Shown here in pieces: positions 17,277 to 25,677 of a DNA stretch of 55,430 nucleotides. Positions within the stretch are counted from its first letter, which is position 1; every line of letters starts with the position of its first letter. The translations under genes were made by a program, and so were the position numbers. The notes beneath the pieces were generated by a model. It saw only the letters and a program-made list of their open reading frames with translations. It did no database searches and was not told the DNA's origin. Source of the stretch: Oscillospiraceae bacterium (GTDB lineage: Bacteria; Bacillota; Clostridia; Oscillospirales; Ruminococcaceae); the NCBI GenBank assembly GCA_014858325.1, contig RKCM01000119.1:1-55430 (forward strand). The letters run 5' to 3'.

Positions 17277-17343
17277 TTAAAGCTTGTTAGGCGGAATCTG
17301 AATATCAATCTATCGTAAAAATTTCAAAATGGAGGTGAAAACT

Positions 17344-17766
17344 ATGGGAATCGAAAGTTATTCCCTCGCCAAGGACGGCGAGAAGAAACTGAGTGCCAAC
17401 TTTAGGGTGCGAGAGTTTGCCTGCGGTGACGGCAGCGACGCCGTGCTGATCGACGAGGAGCTGGTCATCGTTTTGCAGTGCATCCGGGAGCACTTCGGCA
17501 AGCCCCTGCACATCACCAGCGGCTACCGCACCGCCAGCCACAACGCCGCCGTCGGCGGCAGCAAGAGCAGCCAGCACCTGCTGGGCCGGGCGGCAGACTT
17601 TTGGGTGGAGGGCGTGGACGTGGCCACCGTGGCCGCTTACGCTGAAGCCCTGCTGCCCACCCACGGCGGCGTAGGCCGCTACCCGAGAGACGCCAAGCAC
17701 CTGAACCGCAAAACGGGCTGGGTGCATGTGGACACCCGTGCCAACAAAAGTCGCTGGACGCTGTGA
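17344..17766 (+). CDS. Endolysin: M15A-family D,D-peptidase
   Basis: A 140-aa zinc peptidase of the VanY/M15A type that cuts the peptide part of peptidoglycan. The pattern ITSGYRTASHNAAVGGSKSS-QHLLGRAADF gives the first zinc ligands (His and Asp of SxHLLGRAAD) and GWVHVDTR supplies the last His. The length is normal for a single-domain family member; there is no wall-binding domain. The ATG at 17344 is preferred over that at 17329 because GGAGGTGA lies 5 bases before it. Neighbours are a holin and another small membrane protein, so this is the lysis cassette. Confidence 0.9.
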   Translation: MGIESYSLAKDGEKKLSANFRVREFACGDGSDAVLIDEELVIVLQCIREHFGKPLHITSGYRTASHNAAVGGSKSSQHLLGRAADFWVEGVDVATVAAYAEALLPTHGGVGRYPRDAKHLNRKTGWVHVDTRANKSRWTL

Positions 17767-17779
17767 GGGGGTGAGACCA

Positions 17780-18082
17780 ATGCAGCAGATTCTCTCGTAC
17801 ATCTCCGCGCACTGGACGGAGTGGTCCATCGGGCTGCTGGGCCTTGGCTGGGGCTACCTTGTCAAAAAGGTGACCGAGTACAAGACCATCAAAGATGGCC
17901 TGCTGGCCATCATGCACGACCGCCTGTACCAGTCCTGCACCTTCTACATCAAGCAGGGCAGCATTGACACTGGCGGCCTGAAAAACCTCGAATACCTTTA
18001 CAAAAGCTATCACGCACTGGGTGGCAACGGCACGGGCACGGAGCTCTATAACCGCGCCAAAGCCCTGCCCATCCAGGACTAA
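17780..18082 (+). CDS. Small phage membrane protein beside holin, 100 aa
   Basis: One N-terminal membrane segment (EWSIGLLGLGWGYLV), then a soluble helical part (IKDGLLAIMHDRLYQSCTFY, LKNLEYLYKSYHALGGNGTG) that matches the common phage pattern LRDRI-Y--Y--G-----NVE-LY--YH-LGGNG. Such proteins sit in lysis modules of many Clostridia and Bacilli phages and may assist the holin or form a second holin; the biochemical role is not known to me. The start ATG 17780 has a GAGGGGGTGAG ribosome site and lies 14 bp after the endolysin stop. Confidence 0.75.
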   Translation: MQQILSYISAHWTEWSIGLLGLGWGYLVKKVTEYKTIKDGLLAIMHDRLYQSCTFYIKQGSIDTGGLKNLEYLYKSYHALGGNGTGTELYNRAKALPIQD

Positions 18083-18097
18083 AGAAAGGACAAGACC

Positions 18098-18361
18098 ATG
18101 AACGCACACATCCATACCCCTAAGAACATCTCCGCCGCCACCGTGGCCCGCACGGCGGTGCTGGGCCTTGCGCTGACCAACCAGCTGCTGAGTGCAGCAG
18201 GCAAGCCCGTGCTGCCCATTGAGTCCACCCAGGTGGAGCAGCTGGTGAGCGCAGGCTTCACCATCGGTGCCGCGCTGGCCAGCTGGTGGTACAACAACAG
18301 CTTCACTCAGGCTGCCATCAAGGCCGATGAAGAGTTCGAGCGGCAGAAGAAGCGGGTATGA
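18098..18361 (+). CDS. Phage holin, SPP1/phi-type (Phage_holin_4-like)
   Basis: 87 residues. Two hydrophobic segments (about 18-36, VARTAVLGLALTNQLLSAAG, and 50-66, VSAGFTIGAALASWWYNN) flank PVLPIESTQVEQL, then a charged C-terminus (DEEFERQKKRV). This is the layout and the sequence style of SPP1-type holins (ALTNQLLSAAGK-PLPIE, ASWWYNNSFT). It should form the membrane lesion that releases or activates the endolysin. It is the last phage gene before the terminator at 18404. The ribosome site is AGAAAGGACAAG. Confidence 0.85.
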   Translation: MNAHIHTPKNISAATVARTAVLGLALTNQLLSAAGKPVLPIESTQVEQLVSAGFTIGAALASWWYNNSFTQAAIKADEEFERQKKRV

Positions 18362-18403
18362 TAAGGCTCCCACGCTGTACAACAGAACAGAATAACGGAC
18401 AAG

Positions 18404-18446
18404 CGCCCCCTCGCTGCGGATGATCTCCGGCGAGGGGGCGTTTTTT
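18404..18446 (+). terminator. Terminator of the prophage late operon
   Basis: CGCCCCCTCGC pairs perfectly with GCGAGGGGGCG around a 15-base loop and is followed by TTTTTTG. It closes the lysis cassette 43 bases after the holin stop. Confidence 0.9.
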
Positions 18447-18468
18447 GCGCCACCTCTTGCGCCACCTC
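18445..18468. repeat. Tandem 12-bp direct repeat (TTGCGCCACCTC twice)
   Basis: Two exact consecutive copies of TTGCGCCACCTC, starting in the T-tract of the late terminator. They lie between the last phage gene and the tRNA, where recombinase arm-type sites are expected, but the function is unknown. From 18469 to 18542 there is a purine-rich stretch with no gene that I can support. Confidence 0.7.
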
Positions 18469-18542
18469 TTCAAGGAAAGAAAAGAAAAAACGGAGTAATT
18501 AAGGCACTTTTGCGAGGAAAAGCGTGCTTAGCCGGACAAACA

Positions 18543-18587
18543 AAACTCCCCGAAAACTGGCTTGGAAAGCCAACTTTCGGGGAGTTT
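18543..18587 (-). terminator. Terminator of tRNA-Thr
   Basis: On the - strand AAACTCCCCGAAA pairs with TTTCGGGGAGTTT over 13 bases with a loop of about 19, followed by TGTTTGTCC, a T-rich tail. It lies 8 bases past the tRNA 3' end. The arms are symmetric, so it can also stop + strand read-through from the prophage. Confidence 0.8.
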
Positions 18588-18594
18588 GATGTGG

Positions 18595-18667
18595 AGCTAC
18601 TGATCCGATTCGAACGGACGACCTGCTCATTACGAGTGAGCTGCTCTACCGGCTGAGCCACAGTAGC
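18595..18667 (-). tRNA. tRNA-Thr (anticodon CGT)
   Basis: Read on the - strand, 73 bases fold as a standard cloverleaf: acceptor GCTACTG/CAGTAGC, D-arm GCTC-AGCCGGTA-GAGC, anticodon stem GCTCA/TGAGC with loop CTCGTAA (anticodon CGT, reads ACG), T-arm GTCCG-TTCGAAT-CGGAT, discriminator T. CCA is not encoded. The 3' end faces the prophage, the orientation used by tyrosine integrases that target tRNA 3' ends, so it is a candidate attachment site. Confidence 0.95.
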
Positions 18668-18693
18668 ACATTGCATTGGCTGCAACGTTAAAT

Positions 18694-18722
18694 AGTTTAT
18701 CATAAAAGGAAGAAGCTGTCAA
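18694..18722 (-). promoter_or_regulatory. Sigma-A promoter of tRNA-Thr
   Basis: On the - strand TTGACA, 17 bases, TAAACT; the tRNA 5' end is 26 bases further on. The -35 box is a perfect match. Confidence 0.8.
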
Positions 18723-18857
18723 GGTCGATTTGCGACTTTTCCGATACGGAAATAAGAATGCGTCATTTGTACATAGCTGGAACAATTGCGCTCCCGCAGC
18801 AGACATCTATGGAAAAACCGCCGGAAGAGACTATATTATTTTGTGCAATTTTCATAG

Positions 18858-18886
18858 TTTTCTAAATGTGCTTTTGGTGGTACAAT
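18858..18886 (+). promoter_or_regulatory. Extended -10 promoter of the phoH-cwlD operon
   Basis: TGGTACAAT at 18878-18886 is an extended -10 box; 17 bases upstream there is only a weak -35 (TTTTCT). It lies 37 bases before the phoH ATG. The stretch 18723-18857 holds no gene that I can support. Confidence 0.65.
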
Positions 18887-18923
18887 AAGAGTGGATACCA
18901 AGCAAATCGTCAGGAGGAACCCT

Positions 18924-19886
18924 ATGGCAGAAAAAAGCATCGAACTGGACAGTGTGGAAATCGCTGCGGCGGTATTTGGCAACTGCGACCGCAACATTCG
19001 TCTACTGGAAAAGGAGTTCTCCGTTACGGCGGTCTGCCGTGGGACAGAGCTTCGTCTCTCAGGTGAGGCGGCCAACGTGGCGGCAGCGGCGCGGGCCGTG
19101 GAGGGAATGCTGCTCCTGATCGAAAATCACACCCCGCTGGAAGACCAGACGGTCAGCTATTGCATCAGCCTGGCCCACGACGGCGAGGAAAAGCGGGTGA
19201 AGGAGCTGACCGAAGATTTTGTTACGGTCACGGTCAAAGGGCGTCCCATCCGCCCCAAAACGCTGGGGCAGAAGGAATACCTCAATGCCATCCGCAAAAA
19301 CGCCATCACCTTTGGTGTCGGCCCGGCGGGCACAGGCAAGACCTATCTGGCTGTTGCTATGGCGGTGAAGGCTTTTAAGGCAAAAGATGTCTCCCGCATC
19401 GTGCTGACCCGCCCGGCGGTGGAAGCAGGGGAGAAGCTGGGCTTTCTGCCCGGCGACCTGCAGCAGAAGGTTGACCCCTATCTGCGGCCCCTCTACGACG
19501 GTCTGTTTGATATGCTGGGGGCGGAGACCTACGAGCGTCTGGTGGAAAAACAGATCATCGAGGTGGCTCCGCTGGCCTATATGCGCGGCCGTACGCTGGA
19601 CGATTCTTTCATTATTCTGGATGAGGCGCAGAACACCACGCCCGAGCAGATGAAGATGTTCCTTACCCGCATGGGCGTGGGCTCCAAAGTGGTCGTGACG
19701 GGCGATGTGACGCAGATCGATCTGCCGGACCGTACACGCAGCGGCCTTGTGGACGCGCTGCAAGTGCTGAAAGGCGTGGGCGGCATTGCCCAATGTTATT
19801 TTACTGAAAAAGATGTCGTGCGCCATCGTCTGGTGCAGGAGATCATCAAAGCCTATGAGGCGGCGGCCCATCCGGCTAAGCGCTGA
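18924..19886 (+). CDS. phoH: PhoH-family ATPase/helicase
   Basis: 320 residues with an N-terminal KH-like/SAD-like part (residues 1-110) and a C-terminal PhoH NTPase domain. Walker A is GVGPAGTGKTYLA (about 130-142), Walker B is DDSFIILDEAQN (about 225-236), and the conserved TRPAVEAGEKLGFLPGDL block follows Walker A. PhoH proteins are RNA-associated ATPases; the neighbouring YbeY is an RNase linked to rRNA maturation, and this pairing is conserved in Firmicutes. The ATG at 18924 is chosen because AGGAGG lies 7 bases before it; an upstream GTG at 18891 is in frame but has no ribosome site. It is the first gene of an operon through 25483. Confidence 0.93.
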   Translation: MAEKSIELDSVEIAAAVFGNCDRNIRLLEKEFSVTAVCRGTELRLSGEAANVAAAARAVEGMLLLIENHTPLEDQTVSYCISLAHDGEEKRVKELTEDFVTVTVKGRPIRPKTLGQKEYLNAIRKNAITFGVGPAGTGKTYLAVAMAVKAFKAKDVSRIVLTRPAVEAGEKLGFLPGDLQQKVDPYLRPLYDGLFDMLGAETYERLVEKQIIEVAPLAYMRGRTLDDSFIILDEAQNTTPEQMKMFLTRMGVGSKVVVTGDVTQIDLPDRTRSGLVDALQVLKGVGGIAQCYFTEKDVVRHRLVQEIIKAYEAAAHPAKR

Positions 19887-19933
19887 GCGCTCCTCAAGGA
19901 CAGGCAGTATAAAAAGAAAGGAGAGGACGATTT

Positions 19934-20425
19934 ATGTCCAATAAAGTTTTGATCACCAACTCCCAGAAAGCCATCAAGGTCCCCTCTGGGCTTCGTATTT
20001 TGATTCGCCGTGCCTGCAACGCAGTGCTGGAGTACGAGCATTTCGATGCTCCGGCTGAGATCAGCGTAACCTTCGTGGATAACGCGGCCATTGCAGAGCT
20101 GAACAACCAGTACCGTAACAAGCCTATGCCGACGGATGTGCTGAGCTTCCCTCTGGGGGAAAACGGGGTATACGATGTAGATGAAAACAACGGCTGCAAG
20201 ATGCTGGGTGACATCGTCATCAGCATGGAGCGGGCACAGGAACAGGCGACACTTTACGGCCATCCGCTGCAGCGGGAAGTGGCTTTCCTGACCGTGCACT
20301 CCATGCTGCACCTGTTGGGCTACGACCACGAGAACGGCGGTCTGGAGGCCATGCGGATGCGCGAAAAGGAAGAGGCTGTACTGACACAGCTTGGCCTGCC
20401 CCGCACCGTCAGCTACACCGAATGA
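19934..20425 (+). CDS. ybeY: Endoribonuclease YbeY (rRNA maturation factor)
   Basis: 163 residues, UPF0054 family. The zinc site HSMLHLLGYDH (H-x3-H-x5-H) is at about residues 120-130, and the upstream RxxxxPTDVLSFP block (YRNKPMPTDVLSFPLGE) is present. YbeY takes part in 16S rRNA 3'-end processing and ribosome quality control. The ribosome site is AGGAGAGGA. The stop is 22 bp before the probable start of era, and the order phoH-ybeY-era is standard; the dgkA and cdd genes often found between them are absent here. Confidence 0.95.
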   Translation: MSNKVLITNSQKAIKVPSGLRILIRRACNAVLEYEHFDAPAEISVTFVDNAAIAELNNQYRNKPMPTDVLSFPLGENGVYDVDENNGCKMLGDIVISMERAQEQATLYGHPLQREVAFLTVHSMLHLLGYDHENGGLEAMRMREKEEAVLTQLGLPRTVSYTE

Positions 20426-20447
20426 CTCAACGCGAAAAACAAGGAGC

Positions 20448-21392
20448 ATGATCTTGAAAAACGAATCCCAGAACCAGAATCACTGCGATACCTCGTCGGT
20501 CTTTGTGGCCGTCATTGGACGTCCCAATGTGGGCAAGTCCAGCCTGACGAATCTTCTGGTGGGCGAGAAGGTAGCCATCGTTACCTCCAAGCCCCAGACT
20601 ACCCGCACCCGCATCACAGGCGTCATCACCCGAGGACCGCTGCAGTATGTGCTGCTGGATACCCCCGGTGTGCACAAGGCACATAATAAGTTGGGAAAAC
20701 GGATGGACAAGACCGCCAGCGACTCCATCGCTGATGTGGACGTGTCCATGATGCTGTTTGAGCCCTACGGGGCGCTGAACGAACCCGAGATGGTGCTGGT
20801 GGAGGCGCTGAAGAAGAGCGGAGGTCCGGCCATTGCGGTCATCAACAAGACCGACCTCGTGAAAGATGCCGCCGATCTGGATGCCCGCAAGGCAGAGCTG
20901 AAGGCGCTGGGCGTTTTTGACGACGTCTACACGGTCAGCGTCCGCGAAAATGACCATTGCGAAGAGCTGTTTGATGCCCTGAGCCGCTATGCGGTGGAAG
21001 GTCCCCATTACTTTGACGACGATGCCTATACCGATATGCCTGAGAAAGAGCTGGTAGCGGAGGTCATCCGGGAAAAGGCGCTGCTCTTCATGCGGGACGA
21101 GATCCCCCATGGCATTGCAGTGGTGGTGGAACGCTTTAAGGAGCGCCCCGGCACGGATCTTGTGGACATCGACGTTAACATCTACTGCGAGCGGGAGAGC
21201 CACAAGGGCATGGTCATTGGCAAGGGCGGTGCGATGCTGAAGAAGATCGCCAGTGCGGCCCGCACCGATTGCGAAGAATTTCTGGGCTGCCGTGTCAATC
21301 TGCAGTGCTGGGTCAAAGTTAAGGCAGACTGGCGTGACAACGAGTTTTTGCTGAACAACTTTGGCTTTAAGCAGAACCCCGCCAATCGCTGA
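20448..21392 (+). CDS. era: GTPase Era
   Basis: 314 residues. G1 GRPNVGKSS, the switch-I region QTTRTRI, G3 DTPGVHK, G4 NKTD and the C-terminal KH domain (HKGMVIGKGGAMLKKIASAA) are all present. Era binds the 3' end of 16S rRNA and checks 30S assembly. The start is ambiguous: AAGGAG at 20441-20446 lies only 1 base before the ATG at 20448, but 7 bases before an in-frame TTG at 20454, so TTG may be the actual start (two residues shorter). The N-terminal 15 residues are polar and not conserved. Confidence 0.95.
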   Translation: MILKNESQNQNHCDTSSVFVAVIGRPNVGKSSLTNLLVGEKVAIVTSKPQTTRTRITGVITRGPLQYVLLDTPGVHKAHNKLGKRMDKTASDSIADVDVSMMLFEPYGALNEPEMVLVEALKKSGGPAIAVINKTDLVKDAADLDARKAELKALGVFDDVYTVSVRENDHCEELFDALSRYAVEGPHYFDDDAYTDMPEKELVAEVIREKALLFMRDEIPHGIAVVVERFKERPGTDLVDIDVNIYCERESHKGMVIGKGGAMLKKIASAARTDCEEFLGCRVNLQCWVKVKADWRDNEFLLNNFGFKQNPANR

Positions 21393-21425
21393 ACTTTCTG
21401 ATCTCTCCGAAAGGAGGGTGTCCCC

Positions 21426-22172
21426 ATGGAACCCATTGTAACACCGGGTCTTGTGCTCAAGGAGACGCGGTATAAAGAATCGGATCGCATCCTCACGATC
21501 TTAACGCCGGGGCTGGGCGTCATTTCCGCCTCAGCGCAGAGCAGCCTGCGGCTGAAAAACAAATTGTTCAGCGCCTGCGGGCTTTTTTGCTATTCAGAAT
21601 TCATTCTGCTGCCGGGCCGGAATATGTACACCGTGCGGGAAGCGTCCAGCAAGAACGTCTTCCACGGCATTTCGTCCTCCATTGAGGGGATGAGCCTTGC
21701 CATGTATCTGGCTGAGATGGCGGCGGCGCTTTCACCCACCGGCGAAGAAGCGGAAAAAGAGCTGCGCCTGCTGCTGAACTGCCTCTATATGATCAGCGAG
21801 AAAAAGACGGACCTGCGGGTGGTGAAAGCCGTGTTTGAACTGCGCACCATGAGCGAGTGCGGCTTTTTGCCCCAGTTGGTCTGCTGCCGGGATTGCGGCG
21901 TCTACGATGGGCCGGCGTTTTATCTTGATCCGTTGGAAGGCTGTCTGCTTTGCGCCGACTGCGCCCAAAAAGCAGGCAAAGCACCGAATCTGGATGCAGG
22001 GGCACTGTTCGCTTTGCGGCACATCTGCCTGGTAGAGGATAAGCGGATCTTCGCATTCAAAATCTCGGTGGGTAGTTTGAACAAGCTGGCTGCTGTGGCC
22101 GAACGATACGCCTTGACCCATCTGGATAAACCGCTGAAAAGCTATGATTTTTTGAAATCGGTCCTACCGTGA
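21426..22172 (+). CDS. recO: DNA repair protein RecO
   Basis: 248 residues. An N-terminal OB fold (VTPGLVLKETRYKESDRILT, ILTPGLGVISASAQ) is followed by a helical part with the zinc motif CCRDCG...CADC (about residues 155-185). RecO loads RecA on SSB-coated DNA together with RecR. The ribosome site is AAAGGAGGGTG. The gene lies 33 bp after era, as in most Firmicutes. Confidence 0.93.
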   Translation: MEPIVTPGLVLKETRYKESDRILTILTPGLGVISASAQSSLRLKNKLFSACGLFCYSEFILLPGRNMYTVREASSKNVFHGISSSIEGMSLAMYLAEMAAALSPTGEEAEKELRLLLNCLYMISEKKTDLRVVKAVFELRTMSECGFLPQLVCCRDCGVYDGPAFYLDPLEGCLLCADCAQKAGKAPNLDAGALFALRHICLVEDKRIFAFKISVGSLNKLAAVAERYALTHLDKPLKSYDFLKSVLP

Positions 22173-22203
22173 CCGAACCCAAGATAAAAAGGATACCAAA
22201 ACT

Positions 22204-24618
22204 ATGGAAACAAGCTATTTGAAAACGCTGGAGCTTGATAAGATCATTGCCCGCGCTGCTGAGGGCTGTGTTTGCAAGGAAGCACGGACGATGCTGCTGG
22301 AACTGGAACCTCAGTGTGACCCGGATGAGGTGCGCTACGCGCTGGAGCAGACCGACGCCATCAATACGCTCCTCATCAAAAACGGTTCCCCCCGTTTCGG
22401 CGGCGTGGAAGGAGTCAGCCAGCTGACCGCTCGCGCCGTCAAGGGCGGCGTCCTCTCCATGGGGGAGCTGCTGATGGTAGCAGGTGCGCTGCGCAATTTT
22501 CAAAACCTGAGCAGCTGGTATGGCTCTTCCGACCATGACGCTTTGCCTACGGACGATCTGTTCTATGCACTGGCTCCGCAGCCCAGCCTGGAACAGCAGA
22601 TCTCCAGCGCCATTCTGGCCCCGGACGCCATGGCCGACACGGCTTCCCATACTTTGAATGAACTGCGCAAAAAGATCCACGCTACGGAAAACAGCATCCG
22701 CGACCGTCTGGAAAGCATGGTGCGGAACATGGACACCTCCAAATATCTGCAGGAGAGCGTGGTTTCCATCCGCAATGGCCGTTATGTCGTGCCTGTTAAG
22801 AGCGAGTACCGCGGCGAGGTGAGCGGCATCATCCATGACGTGTCCTCTACGGGTGCGACCGTCTTCGTGGAACCCCAGGCCGTTGTGGAGGCCAACGCCC
22901 GCATTCTGCAGTATCGAGCACAGGAAGCACAGGAGATCGAGCGCATTCTTGTGGCCTTTACTGCACAGGTGGCCGCCATTGAGCCTCAGTTCCAGTATAG
23001 CTACAAGGCCATGCTGGAGATCGACGTGCTGCTGGCAAAAGCCCGTCTGGCATTGGACATGAAAGCCTTCAAGCCTGCTGTCCGCACCGACAGCTCGTTC
23101 TCTCTCATCCGGGCTCGCCACCCGCTCATCGATGCAAAAAAATGCGTGCCTGTGGATATTGCGCTGGGACGAGACTACGATTCCCTCATCATCACCGGCC
23201 CTAACACCGGCGGCAAGACCGTCACCTTGAAAACAGCGGGCCTGCTGTGTGCGATGGCCCAGTGCGGTTTCCTTATCCCCGCCGACGAGCGGAGCGAAAT
23301 CTGCGTATTTGATGAATTTCTGGTGGACATCGGTGACGAGCAGAGCATTGAACAGAGCCTGTCCACTTTCTCCGGCCACATGAAGAAGATCACCGGCATT
23401 TTGGAACTGGCTATGCCCCGCACGCTGGTGCTGCTGGACGAATTGGGTGCCGGTACCGACCCCGCTGAGGGTGCTGCACTGGCCGTTGCCATCATCGAAG
23501 AGCTGCGCCGCCGCGGTGTGCTGCTGATGGCGACCACCCACTATGCCGAGCTAAAGGTGTTTGCCCTTGAGACCCCGGGCGTCGTCAACGCCAGCTGCGA
23601 ATTTGATTTGGAGACTCTGCGCCCCACCTATAAGCTCAGCGTGGGCGTACCGGGCAAGTCCAACGCCTTCCTCATCAGCGAGAAATTGGGCATCCCCGAA
23701 CGGGTCATTGAAGCAGCGCAGCAGCACCTTTCTGCCGAGGATAAGCGTTTGGATGCGGTTTTGGGCCAGCTGGACGATTTGAAGCTGCAGCTCAAGGCCA
23801 GCCAGAACGAGGTGGAAGAGCTGAAGAATGAGGCTGCCCACCAGCTGGATGCCGCCCGGAAAAAGCGTGACGAGCTCATCCAGCAGGGTGAAAACGAACT
23901 GGAAGCGGCCCGTGCCAAGGCCCGCACGCTGGCACAGGAAGTCGAAAGCAAAGCGTATGCCCTGACGGATGAGCTGCGTCAGCTGCAGAAGGACGAGCGG
24001 ATGAGCGCCCAGCAGAAGGCGCAGCGCGCCCGCGAGATCGCCAAAAAAGAATCCGAGAAGCTGCTTGTGGGCTCCGAAGTGGTGCACAACCCCATCAAAG
24101 AGTTTGTGCCGCTGAAGGAAGTTAAGGTGGGGCAGGAGGTCTGCATTGCCGAGCTGAACCAGCTGGCCACCGTGCTGTCGCTGCCGGACAAAAACGGGGA
24201 GGTGCTGGTACGGGCGGGCATCATCAAGACAAAAGTGCCTCTCAAGGGCCTCAAGCAGCCCGAAAAGCTGGTCAAAGAGGTGAAAAAGCCTCAGACCAAG
24301 GCCCAGCAGCGGTATTCCCGCCTGACGGGCGACGCCAACCGCCCCAATGGCCGGGTCGAGCGGGTACAGCGCAGCGCGAAGATGGAGCTGAATCTGCTGG
24401 GCTTTACGGTGGACGAGGCGTTGCCCGAGGTGGATTCCTTTATCGACCGTGCCGTCCTGAACGGCCAAACCGTCGTTTACCTCATCCATGGCAACGGCAC
24501 CGGGGCCCTGCGCACCGCCATCCACAAGCATCTGCGCGGCAATCGCATGGTCAAGAGCTTCCGTTTGGGCCGCTACGGCGAGGGCGAAAGCGGCGTGACC
24601 GTCGTGGAGCTCAAGTAA
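22204..24618 (+). CDS. mutS2: MutS2, DNA/ribosome-associated Smr ATPase
   Basis: 804 residues. The helical clamp region is followed by the ATPase domain with Walker A ITGPNTGGKTVTLK (about residue 330) and Walker B LVLLDELGAGTDP; a long coiled coil covers about 510-640. The C-terminal Smr domain (LNLLGFTVDEALPEVDSFID, then VVYLIHGNGTGALR) contains the HGxGxG motif. MutS2 lacks the mismatch-recognition domain of MutS; it has been linked to suppression of homologous recombination and to collision-stalled ribosomes. All motifs look intact. The amidase starts 4 bp after the stop, so the two are probably coupled. Confidence 0.95.
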   Translation: METSYLKTLELDKIIARAAEGCVCKEARTMLLELEPQCDPDEVRYALEQTDAINTLLIKNGSPRFGGVEGVSQLTARAVKGGVLSMGELLMVAGALRNFQNLSSWYGSSDHDALPTDDLFYALAPQPSLEQQISSAILAPDAMADTASHTLNELRKKIHATENSIRDRLESMVRNMDTSKYLQESVVSIRNGRYVVPVKSEYRGEVSGIIHDVSSTGATVFVEPQAVVEANARILQYRAQEAQEIERILVAFTAQVAAIEPQFQYSYKAMLEIDVLLAKARLALDMKAFKPAVRTDSSFSLIRARHPLIDAKKCVPVDIALGRDYDSLIITGPNTGGKTVTLKTAGLLCAMAQCGFLIPADERSEICVFDEFLVDIGDEQSIEQSLSTFSGHMKKITGILELAMPRTLVLLDELGAGTDPAEGAALAVAIIEELRRRGVLLMATTHYAELKVFALETPGVVNASCEFDLETLRPTYKLSVGVPGKSNAFLISEKLGIPERVIEAAQQHLSAEDKRLDAVLGQLDDLKLQLKASQNEVEELKNEAAHQLDAARKKRDELIQQGENELEAARAKARTLAQEVESKAYALTDELRQLQKDERMSAQQKAQRAREIAKKESEKLLVGSEVVHNPIKEFVPLKEVKVGQEVCIAELNQLATVLSLPDKNGEVLVRAGIIKTKVPLKGLKQPEKLVKEVKKPQTKAQQRYSRLTGDANRPNGRVERVQRSAKMELNLLGFTVDEALPEVDSFIDRAVLNGQTVVYLIHGNGTGALRTAIHKHLRGNRMVKSFRLGRYGEGESGVTVVELK

Positions 24619-24622
24619 GCCG

Positions 24623-25483
24623 ATGGCAAACAAAGGACGTTCCAAACACACTGCTGTGCGGAAAAAGCGGCGTAAGCGGTCGCTGGGCACCGTTGTGTCC
24701 CTGCTGGTCTGCCTGTTTTGCTTCAGCGCAGCATTTTTCCTCTGGAAAGCAGCGCTGGCTGGCCCCCATTGGGGCAGCAGCGGGGGAGACGAGGACGATT
24801 TTCGCCCCGTGGTGGGGGACCCGCCTTACCGCGTTGCGGTGGACGCCGGACATGGCGGCAGCGACCCGGGGGCAAGGGGAGTCGTGGAGGAAAAAGAGAT
24901 GACCGCTGCGACCTCTGCCGCATTGCTGGGCTGGCTGGAGGCTGATCCAAACTTCATTCCGTTGACCTCCCGCGACAGCTACGATACCACCGCCAAACCC
25001 AGCGAGCGTGCCCAGACCGTCAACGCGCAGTCGCCGGATCTGCTGCTTTCCATCCATGGCAACTCTGCACCCGATGGCTCTACGGCCTTTGGCTTTGAAT
25101 GCTATCCCAGTGTGCCGGGCCGCACCTGGCACAAAGAAAGCTACTACTTTGCGAAACTCTTGGCAAATGGAATGCTCGAAGCCGGGGCGCATCTGCGCGG
25201 ACATGGGGGAGTGCGGTACATTTATTATCAGGGAGAGGCAAAGCAGCTGGTGGAGTCCACCCATGCCGAAGTGCGGGCTGAACGAAGCTTCACACTGCTG
25301 GAAGATGTAAATTGTCCGGCTGTGCTGGCAGAACAGTGCTTTGTGACCAGTGCGGAGGATGTGGCGCAGTTTGGCAGCGAAGAGGGCTGTAGGAAAACGG
25401 CCCGCGTGTACTACGAAGCCATCTGCTATTATTTTGGAACCGAACCACTGGCAGAAGCGCTCATAAACCAGAACGCGAACTGA
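24623..25483 (+). CDS. N-acetylmuramoyl-L-alanine amidase, CwlD-like
   Basis: 286 residues. A basic N-terminus and one membrane anchor (LGTVVSLLVCLFCFSAAFFL, about 17-36) precede an Amidase_3 domain: VAVDAGHGGSDPGARG (first zinc His), the VVEEKEMT Glu, and LLLSIHGNSAPD (second zinc His). It should cut between muramic acid and the stem peptide outside the membrane. CwlD acts in making the muramic lactam of spore cortex, which would fit the spoIIIA genes in this window, but a vegetative role is equally possible. It is the last gene of the phoH operon; a terminator follows. Confidence 0.85.
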   Translation: MANKGRSKHTAVRKKRRKRSLGTVVSLLVCLFCFSAAFFLWKAALAGPHWGSSGGDEDDFRPVVGDPPYRVAVDAGHGGSDPGARGVVEEKEMTAATSAALLGWLEADPNFIPLTSRDSYDTTAKPSERAQTVNAQSPDLLLSIHGNSAPDGSTAFGFECYPSVPGRTWHKESYYFAKLLANGMLEAGAHLRGHGGVRYIYYQGEAKQLVESTHAEVRAERSFTLLEDVNCPAVLAEQCFVTSAEDVAQFGSEEGCRKTARVYYEAICYYFGTEPLAEALINQNAN

Positions 25484-25497
25484 TACTTGCTTATAAT

Positions 25498-25563
25498 AAA
25501 CAAAGATCCCGGAGCGCCATTGGACAGTGATGTGCAAGGCGTTTCCGGGATCTTTGTTTTTGT
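25498..25563 (+). terminator. Terminator of the phoH-cwlD operon
   Basis: AAACAAAGATCCCGGA pairs over 16 bases with TCCGGGATCTTTGTTT around a loop of about 30 bases and is followed by TTTGTG. It starts 15 bases after the amidase stop and is symmetric enough to work in both directions. Confidence 0.9.
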
Positions 25564-25677
25564 GCACACGGGGGAGAGTACAAATCCGAAGGATCAAAGA
25601 TGACCTACAGCAGAGACAAGATCGCAGCCGTGGAGAAAAGCAGGAAGAAGGGAGTGCCCTGTTTTGGATTTGATAAA

